Shown: positions 58,387 through 64,000 of the stretch, in pieces
Layout: each line of letters opens with the position of its first letter
Numbering within the stretch: position 1 is the first letter of the stretch
Source: Cellulophaga algicola DSM 14237
Lineage (GTDB): Bacteria; Bacteroidota; Bacteroidia; Flavobacteriales; Flavobacteriaceae
Assembly: GCF_000186265.1 (NCBI RefSeq)
Contig: NC_014934.1
Location: 62,001-126,000, forward strand
DNA length: 64,000 nucleotides
Direction of reading: 5' to 3'
Position numbers and translations under genes: made by a program
The notes under the pieces: generated by a model
What the model was told of the DNA's origin: nothing
Seen by the model: only the letters and a program-made list of their open reading frames with translations
Databases searched by the model: none

Positions 58387-60594
58387 ATGGGCAAAACTAT
58401 CATAATCTCAAATAGACTACCGATACAATTACAAATTCATAATGGAAGCATTACTGCAATACCAAGTGTGGGTGGTTTGGCTACAGGAATGAAATCTGTA
58501 CACTCTGGTGGAGATAGCCTTTGGATTGGGTGGAGCGGTTTAACCGATGAAGAGATTCCTGAAGAATTGGTAGGCGATATTGATGCAGCCTTAGCCAAAC
58601 ACGGATCTTCAAAAGTAAATTTATCACAACAAGAAGTTGATGGTTTTTATTACGGATTTAGTAATAGAACCGTATGGCCTTTATTCCATTACTTTTTAGA
58701 ATATGCAGAATTTGAAATAGATAGTTGGGAAACCTATAAAAAAGTGAACCAAAAATTTGCAGATGCTATTGTAGAAAAAGCAGCAGATGATGATACTATT
58801 TGGGTACATGATTACCAGTTAATGTTAGTACCACAAATGGTTCGTGAAAAATTACCAAACATCTCTATAGGTTTCTTTTTACATATTCCTTTTCCTTCTT
58901 TTGAAATATTTAGAACCCTACCTTGGCGTAAAGAAGTACTTGAAGGTTTGTTAGGTTCTGATTTAATTGGCTTCCATACCTACGACTACGAACGCCATTT
59001 TTTAAGCTCTGTTCGCCGTATTCTGGGTCTAGATGTTAGTTTTAACGATGTATACCTTGAAGACCGAATTATAAAAGTAGATTCTTTCCCGATGGGAATA
59101 GATTATAAAAAGTTTAGCGAAGCGGCCAAGGTGCATAATCAATTGCCTCCAGAAAAGCAATCGGAATTACAGCAACGCCTAAATAATCATAAACAATCTA
59201 CTCCAGACGCAAAATTCTTACTTTCTATTGACCGTTTAGATTATACAAAAGGTATCGCAAAACGTTTAAACGCTTTTGAGTACTTTTTAACTAAATACCC
59301 TCAATACAAAGAAAAGGTGCGTTTAATTATACTTGCGGTGCCTTCACGGAGTAATGTGCCACAATACCAGTTGTTAAAAAGAGAAGTAGATGAACTTGTC
59401 GGTAGAATTAATGGAGAATTTTCTACCGTAAGCTGGACCCCTATTTGGTATTTCTACCGATCCATGCCTTTTGAAAATTTAATCGATTTATATACTTCTT
59501 GTGATATAGCTTGGTTGACTCCCATCCGTGATGGAATGAACTTAGTCGCTAAAGAATATGTAGCCACAAGAACCGACAAAACAGGGGTATTAATTTTGAG
59601 TGAAATGGCAGGAGCTGCGAATGAGATGAATGAATCTCTCTTAATTAATCCTAATAATTTTGAGCAGATTGCAGATACTATTCATCAAGCAATAGAGATG
59701 CCTATAGAAGAGCAACAAGAACGGAATGATATTTTACAAAAAAGATTAGAACGCTATAATGTAGAGCGATGGGCGAAAGATTTCATGAGTTCATTAAAAG
59801 AACAAAAAGACAATAGCAGTAGCTATGTTTCTAGAAAGCTTTCTTCAAAATTATTGGATAGAATCACAAACGATTATAAAAAAGCCAAAAGAAGGTTGCT
59901 ATTTATAGATTATGATGGTACCCTAGCTGGCTTTCATAATAATCCGCAAAAAGCGAGCCCAGACGAAGAATTATATGAACTATTAGATGCTATTTCTTCT
60001 CAAGAAAATACAGATATGTATTTAATTAGTGGTCGCGATAAAGAAACCTTTACCAAATGGTTTCTACCTAAAAAATACAACATGATTGTAGAACATGGGG
60101 TATGGCTTTCGGAAGATGGTGCGGACTTTAGCTTACTAGAGAATGTTAAGAAAGATTGGATGGAAAAGATTCAACCTGTACTAGAATCTTTTGTAGATAG
60201 AACTCCTGGTAGTTTTATTGAAGAAAAGAATTACTCTTTAGCATGGCATTACCGCAAGACAGATCCTGATTTTGGTCAAAAGAGAGCAACCGAATTAAAT
60301 ACGGTGCTTACAAGCTTAATTGCCAATGATGATTTAAGTGTTTTGAACGGTAATAAAGTAATGGAGATTAAAAGTAGCAATGTCAATAAAGGACGTGCTG
60401 CCTTACGTATGTATGGGAAACATGATTATGATTTCGTATTTGCTATTGGCGATGATTGGACTGATGAATTTATGTTTCAAGAATTACCAGAATCTGCCGT
60501 AACCGTAAAAGTGGGACTTCAGAAAACAGCTGCTAAATACTATGTAGATGGCACTAAAGATGTCCGTAAATTATTAAAACGTTTTATTGATTAG
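58387..60594 (+). CDS. fused trehalose-6-phosphate synthase / trehalose-6-phosphatase
   Basis: A 735-residue bifunctional enzyme making trehalose from UDP-glucose and glucose-6-phosphate. The GT20 synthase half (about 1-470) shows VHDYQLMLVPQMVREKLPNI, FFLHIPFPSFEIFRTLPWR, SIDRLDYTKGIAKRLNAFEY and RDGMNLVAKEYVATR. The HAD phosphatase half (about 495-735) has FIDYDGTLAGF and GDDWTDEFMF. The fusion lets the toxic intermediate be used at once. It is divergent from the GH15 gene with 104 nt between, and leads a run with an MFS carrier and a peptidase. Confidence 0.96.
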   Translation: MGKTIIISNRLPIQLQIHNGSITAIPSVGGLATGMKSVHSGGDSLWIGWSGLTDEEIPEELVGDIDAALAKHGSSKVNLSQQEVDGFYYGFSNRTVWPLFHYFLEYAEFEIDSWETYKKVNQKFADAIVEKAADDDTIWVHDYQLMLVPQMVREKLPNISIGFFLHIPFPSFEIFRTLPWRKEVLEGLLGSDLIGFHTYDYERHFLSSVRRILGLDVSFNDVYLEDRIIKVDSFPMGIDYKKFSEAAKVHNQLPPEKQSELQQRLNNHKQSTPDAKFLLSIDRLDYTKGIAKRLNAFEYFLTKYPQYKEKVRLIILAVPSRSNVPQYQLLKREVDELVGRINGEFSTVSWTPIWYFYRSMPFENLIDLYTSCDIAWLTPIRDGMNLVAKEYVATRTDKTGVLILSEMAGAANEMNESLLINPNNFEQIADTIHQAIEMPIEEQQERNDILQKRLERYNVERWAKDFMSSLKEQKDNSSSYVSRKLSSKLLDRITNDYKKAKRRLLFIDYDGTLAGFHNNPQKASPDEELYELLDAISSQENTDMYLISGRDKETFTKWFLPKKYNMIVEHGVWLSEDGADFSLLENVKKDWMEKIQPVLESFVDRTPGSFIEEKNYSLAWHYRKTDPDFGQKRATELNTVLTSLIANDDLSVLNGNKVMEIKSSNVNKGRAALRMYGKHDYDFVFAIGDDWTDEFMFQELPESAVTVKVGLQKTAAKYYVDGTKDVRKLLKRFID

Positions 60595-60636
60595 TTTTTA
60601 AAATTTTAAACGACTAAGGTGATAAAATCATGAGTT

Positions 60637-61803
60637 TTGAAGCATAAACCGCATATTTTACCCATTTTAATACTAGCACAATTTGCCTGCACCTCTTTAT
60701 GGTTTGCAGGCAATGCTATTATTGATGATATAGCATTAAAAACTGGTTTGGGTCCAGAGATTATTGGGTATGTATTATCTTCCGTGCAATTTGGGTTTAT
60801 TACAGGTACCTTAGTATTTGCCTTTTTAATGATCGCCGATCGCTTTTCTCCTTCAAAAATATTTTTTATTTGCGCCCTACTGGCTGCCGCATGTAATTTG
60901 AGCCTTTTTACAGAGGTACTTTCTAAATGGCAATTGCTATTTGCACGGTTTGGAACAGGCTTCTTTCTCGCGGGTATTTATCCTATCGGAATGAAAATTG
61001 CAGCAGATTATTATGAAAACGGACTTGGGAAAGCTTTAGGTTTTTTGGTAGGTGCCTTAGTTTTAGGAACTTCATTCCCCTATTTGTTAAGCGGATTAGA
61101 ACTTAATAGTAATTCTGATACCGTCTTAATTATCACTTCCGCTATAGCCATAATTGGTGGCGTGTTAGTCGTTTTATTTGTTCCTAATGGTCCTTTTAGA
61201 AAAAAAAGCACCAACATAAAAATAAAAGCAGGAATAGCACTTTTTAAAATTCCGAAATTTAGACAAGCAGCAATTGGTTATTTTGGTCATATGTGGGAGT
61301 TGTATGCTTTTTGGGCTTTTACACCTTTAGCCCTGCATACCTATGCATCTGTGACTAATGCTACATTTTCGATTCCGTTACTAACGTTTGCCATTATTGC
61401 TTTAGGCGGCCTCTCTTGTGTATTGGGTGGTTATGTCGCAGATAAAATAGGAAGCCATAAAATAGCTTATTACGCCCTATTGGTTTCTGGCGTATTTTGC
61501 ATTATCTCTCCCCTTTTATTTAAATTGCCTGCCCTGTTATTTTTAATAGGATGGAGTTTTTGGGGTATGGCAGCTACCGCAGATTCGCCTCAATTTTCTA
61601 GTTTAATAGCCAATGCAGCTCCCCCAGAATTAAAAGGAACAGGACTAACACTCGTCAATTGTTTTGGTTTCGCCATTAGCATTATCAGTATTCAACTACT
61701 CACCCTATTGGCAGAACAAATAAATCCAACATTAATTTTCTTATTTTTAAGCATTGGACCACTCCTTGGTTTAATTTTTATGACTAAGAAAACAGCTTAT
61801 TAA
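60637..61803 (+). CDS. MFS transporter
   Basis: A 388-residue inner-membrane carrier with about 12 hydrophobic helices. The start is TTG 60637 (KHKPHILPILILAQFACTSL); an ATG at 60630 is out of frame and closes at once. The loop after helix 2 region (ADRFSPSKIFFICALLAAAC) and the second-half YVADKIGSHKIAYYALLVSG match the MFS loop 2-3 and 8-9 signatures. Substrate unknown; the position behind the trehalose gene (42 nt) raises sugar transport as an option, without direct support. Confidence 0.85.
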   Translation: MKHKPHILPILILAQFACTSLWFAGNAIIDDIALKTGLGPEIIGYVLSSVQFGFITGTLVFAFLMIADRFSPSKIFFICALLAAACNLSLFTEVLSKWQLLFARFGTGFFLAGIYPIGMKIAADYYENGLGKALGFLVGALVLGTSFPYLLSGLELNSNSDTVLIITSAIAIIGGVLVVLFVPNGPFRKKSTNIKIKAGIALFKIPKFRQAAIGYFGHMWELYAFWAFTPLALHTYASVTNATFSIPLLTFAIIALGGLSCVLGGYVADKIGSHKIAYYALLVSGVFCIISPLLFKLPALLFLIGWSFWGMAATADSPQFSSLIANAAPPELKGTGLTLVNCFGFAISIISIQLLTLLAEQINPTLIFLFLSIGPLLGLIFMTKKTAY

Positions 61804-61828
61804 AAATGAAATGCTAACACTCAAAAAA

Positions 61829-63166
61829 ATGAAAAAAAAATTACTACTTTGTCTCCTTACCGCTTTTGCATCGCTGCCTATTCTAGCACAGACAGACGCT
61901 CGAATATATGAGATTATAGCTGCCGTATCTGAAGATCGCATTAAAAATGATGTGAAAACACTGACCGAATTTGGTACTAGAAATACCTTTAGTGATACGC
62001 TCTCTAAAACACGTGGAATAGGAGCTGCCAGACGCTGGATTAAATCTCAATTCAATGAAATTTCAAGCAACTGCTCTGATTGCATTGATGTCTTCTATCA
62101 GAAAGATTTTGTAACTAAAGAGATGGGTACCCGTATACCTAAAGATGCTTGGGTGGTAAATGTGGTTGCCATACAAAAAGGAACAAAATATCCAAACCGC
62201 TATATTATTATGAGTGGCGATATTGATTCTCGTGCTAGTGATACGATGGATTTTACAACTGATGCTCCAGGCGCTAATGATAATGCTAGTGGAATGGCGG
62301 GTACCATTGAAGCGGCTCGCGTGCTTTCTAAATATACTTTTGAAAATAGTATTATGTATGTAGGTTTATCAGGAGAAGAACAAGGACTTTTTGGCGGTGG
62401 CGGACTCGCAAAATACGCAGTAGAAAAAGGCTGGGATATCATCGGAATATTCAATAATGATATGATTGGTAATATTACTGGGGTTGATGGCGTTGTGAGC
62501 AATCGTGATTTTAGAATTTTCTCTGAACCTGTACCAGCTACGGAAACGGATAAAGAACGACAAATGCGTCGTTTTTATGGCGGAGAAGTAGACGGAATCT
62601 CGAGACAACTCGCACGGTATATTCACAAAAATGTAAAAACTTATATGCCAGAAATGAACCCAATGATGATCTACAGATTAGATCGTTTTGGGCGTGGCGG
62701 ACACCATAGGCCATTTAATGATGCTGGTTTTGCAGGCATCCGTATTATGGAAGCTCATGAAAATTATACCCAGCAACACCAAGATCTACGAACAGAAAAC
62801 GGTATTAATTACGGTGACGTTCTTGAACATGTAAATTTTGGCTATGCTAAAAAATTAACCGCTGTTAATGCAATAAATCTTGCGGCTTTGGCTTGGGCAC
62901 CTCCTGCTCCAAAAGAAGTAAAAATTGGTGGCATAGTAGCCCCTGCAGCAAAATTTGAATGGAGTAAGGTTGATGGTGCGGTAGGTTATAAAATATACTG
63001 GAGAGCTACTACTTCTCCTACTTGGGATCATAGCCGCTATGTTGGCAATGTAACTGAGTTTCTTCTAGAAGGTATTGTTATTGATAATTTCTTCTTCGGA
63101 ATATCATCTGTAGGTAAAGATGGTTTTGAAAGTCCGGTAGTATTCCCGAATGCTATTCTACGTTAA
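61829..63166 (+). CDS. secreted M28-family metallopeptidase
   Basis: A 445-residue exported aminopeptidase-like enzyme. ATG 61829 starts the signal peptide MKKKLLLCLLTAFASLPILA; ATG 61811 would add six residues. The M28 zinc site is visible as ASDTMDFTTDAPGANDNASG, then SGEEQGLFG with the catalytic and metal glutamates, and FNNDMIGN. HRPFNDAGFAGIRIMEAHEN follows. The C-terminal 85 residues (KIGGIVAPAAKFEWSKVDGA, GYKIYWRATTSPTW) look like a fibronectin type III domain. It would digest peptides in the periplasm or outside the cell. A convergent gene follows a shared terminator. Confidence 0.9.
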   Translation: MKKKLLLCLLTAFASLPILAQTDARIYEIIAAVSEDRIKNDVKTLTEFGTRNTFSDTLSKTRGIGAARRWIKSQFNEISSNCSDCIDVFYQKDFVTKEMGTRIPKDAWVVNVVAIQKGTKYPNRYIIMSGDIDSRASDTMDFTTDAPGANDNASGMAGTIEAARVLSKYTFENSIMYVGLSGEEQGLFGGGGLAKYAVEKGWDIIGIFNNDMIGNITGVDGVVSNRDFRIFSEPVPATETDKERQMRRFYGGEVDGISRQLARYIHKNVKTYMPEMNPMMIYRLDRFGRGGHHRPFNDAGFAGIRIMEAHENYTQQHQDLRTENGINYGDVLEHVNFGYAKKLTAVNAINLAALAWAPPAPKEVKIGGIVAPAAKFEWSKVDGAVGYKIYWRATTSPTWDHSRYVGNVTEFLLEGIVIDNFFFGISSVGKDGFESPVVFPNAILR

Positions 63167-63180
63167 TTATAAAATATAAA

Positions 63181-63219
63181 AAAGCAAAAAACCACGCCTA
63201 GGCGTGGTTTTTTGCTTTC
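63181..63219. terminator. bidirectional terminator, 38-bp perfect palindrome
   Basis: Bases 63181-63218 are an exact inverted repeat centred at CCTAGG, with A and T runs inside the arms. It separates the convergent M28 and DUF1080 genes. Confidence 0.88.
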
Positions 63220-63238
63220 AATTAAAACTGAAAGTGAG

Positions 63239-64000
63239 TTACTTTAATTCTGGCGTAACTACAATACTCCTAAATTCTACTGGGCCATGATCTCCCTGAA
63301 TTAACAAAGGGCCTACTTCTGCTTCTTTACTATCTAAGGCTCCACCAGTAATTCCTGGGATTATTTGATCGGTAATAATGGCTTTCCCATTTGCGATAAT
63401 ACTCACTCGGTTTCCGTTTAGGGTAATATCATAAGACTGCCACTCCCCTGCTGGTTTCGCCATCATCTCATTTGGCGTTAGAAACCCATAAATACCTCCA
63501 AATAAAATATTAGAAGGTTCTAAGCCTATATTATCTTCAATTTGCACTTCATGACGCCCACGCAAATAAATACCACTATTGCTTCCTGCTGGATATTTAA
63601 ACTCTACGTGTAACTTAAAATTTAAGAACTTTTCATCAGACACTAAATTAGAGCCAGATTTTGGACTCGTTAAAATTCCGTCTTTCACAATCCATTGATT
63701 ATCCCCCATAGCGCTCCATCCGTTTAGACTAGTCCCATTGAAAAGTGCTTTTGGTGCTCCCCAGACAATAGCTTCATTATATACCGCCACTTTTGCTGGT
63801 GTAGCTGTCCATTTGTATTTTTTTCCATCGGAATACACCATAGTTCCAGAAAGTGTAGTACCCGCTAATGAACCTTCAAACTTCATGTCTTTATCGCCTG
63901 GTTCCCATTGTCGTGGAATAACAAAACTAAAGACCTCGTTTTTTACTTTTACTTCGGCTATAGGCCTAGAACTGCCAAAAGCATATACAAACCTTCCTAC
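63239..64000 (-). CDS. DUF1080 (3-keto-disaccharide hydrolase-like) protein, 5' end beyond the window
   Basis: The frame stays open to the right edge (VGRFVYAFGSSRPIAEVKVK at the edge), so the gene is cut and the ATG at 63886 is internal. The visible 253 residues hold a preceding beta-rich segment and the DUF1080 domain (about from FNGTSLNGWSAMGDNQWIVK through SNSGIYLRGRHEVQIEDNIG to GPVEFRSIVV). Some members of this fold bind or cleave glycosides such as 3-ketosugars. An N-terminal signal peptide cannot be checked here. Confidence 0.85.
   Translation of the reverse strand, partial: VGRFVYAFGSSRPIAEVKVKNEVFSFVIPRQWEPGDKDMKFEGSLAGTTLSGTMVYSDGKKYKWTATPAKVAVYNEAIVWGAPKALFNGTSLNGWSAMGDNQWIVKDGILTSPKSGSNLVSDEKFLNFKLHVEFKYPAGSNSGIYLRGRHEVQIEDNIGLEPSNILFGGIYGFLTPNEMMAKPAGEWQSYDITLNGNRVSIIANGKAIITDQIIPGITGGALDSKEAEVGPLLIQGDHGPVEFRSIVVTPELK

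Noticed and set aside
1-64000. tRNA, rRNA, CRISPR array, prophage or transposon
   Set aside because: Read for repeats with spacers, transposase or integrase motifs and cloverleaf T-loops; none was convincing.

Overview
The window looks like a contiguous chromosomal segment of a marine-type Flavobacteriaceae (Bacteroidota). Supporting signs are the low GC content, a type IX secretion (T9SS) C-terminal sorting domain, a SusC/BtuB-style TonB receptor, lipoproteins with Bacteroidetes lipoboxes, promoter elements of the TTG-N19-TAnnTTTG type, a 950-residue CarB, DUF4199 paralogues, and L34 and type B L31 ribosomal proteins. Genus assignment (Cellulophaga/Maribacter-like) is only an impression. I see no prophage, insertion sequence, CRISPR array, tRNA or rRNA.

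Layout. 0-3.6 kb: S41 protease lipoprotein, then a multidomain surface lipoprotein broken by one in-frame stop. 3.7-9.1 kb: vitamin B12 uptake locus, with a TonB receptor behind a cobalamin riboswitch on the minus strand and a divergent lipoprotein/permease/ATPase importer. 9.2-12.4 kb: SDR oxidoreductase, RmuC, small membrane protein, acyl-CoA thioesterase. 12.4-14.8 kb: accessory stretch with a decayed DUF3995 gene, a frameshifted lipoprotein overlapping a TPR protein, and a GNAT enzyme. 14.8-18.7 kb: oxidative pentose phosphate genes (zwf-pgl divergent from gnd). 18.9-21.4 kb: two small membrane proteins and a broken sulfatase. 21.5-30.4 kb: carB, rpmH, lytic transglycosylase, alpha/beta hydrolase, mtaB, GlmU-like protein, rpmE2. 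30.5-38.4 kb: DUF4199 pair, glycosyltransferase, phosphosugar mutase coupled to an MsbA-like exporter, then a three-gene ECF sigma module. 38.4-49.7 kb: BNR lipoprotein, RsmB-like methyltransferase, purL, STAS protein, T9SS cargo, acyl-CoA synthetase. 50.1-56.3 kb: a MarR-led fatty acid beta-oxidation operon of fadN-fadA-fadE type. 56.5-63.2 kb: GH15 enzyme divergent from a fused trehalose-6-phosphate synthase/phosphatase, then an MFS carrier and an M28 peptidase. The right edge cuts a DUF1080 protein.

How the genes work together. The riboswitch should shut down receptor synthesis when B12 is plentiful; the inner-membrane importer is transcribed the other way and shows no riboswitch of its own. 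The acyl-CoA synthetase at 47.9 kb feeds the beta-oxidation operon at 50.1 kb. That operon starts with a MarR regulator whose promoter overlaps a perfect 28-bp palindrome, its probable operator. Trehalose synthesis and a GH15 enzyme sit back to back.

Four loci are disrupted: the surface lipoprotein at 1.7-3.6 kb, DUF3995 at 12.5 kb, the lipoprotein at 13 kb and the sulfatase at 20-21 kb. A fifth gene, the B12 importer ATPase, has no standard start codon. I find no clear novel defence or mobile system. The best leads are the fatty-acid operator, the ECF module, the short membrane ORF upstream of the riboswitch, and the hairpin repeats inside the beta-oxidation operon.
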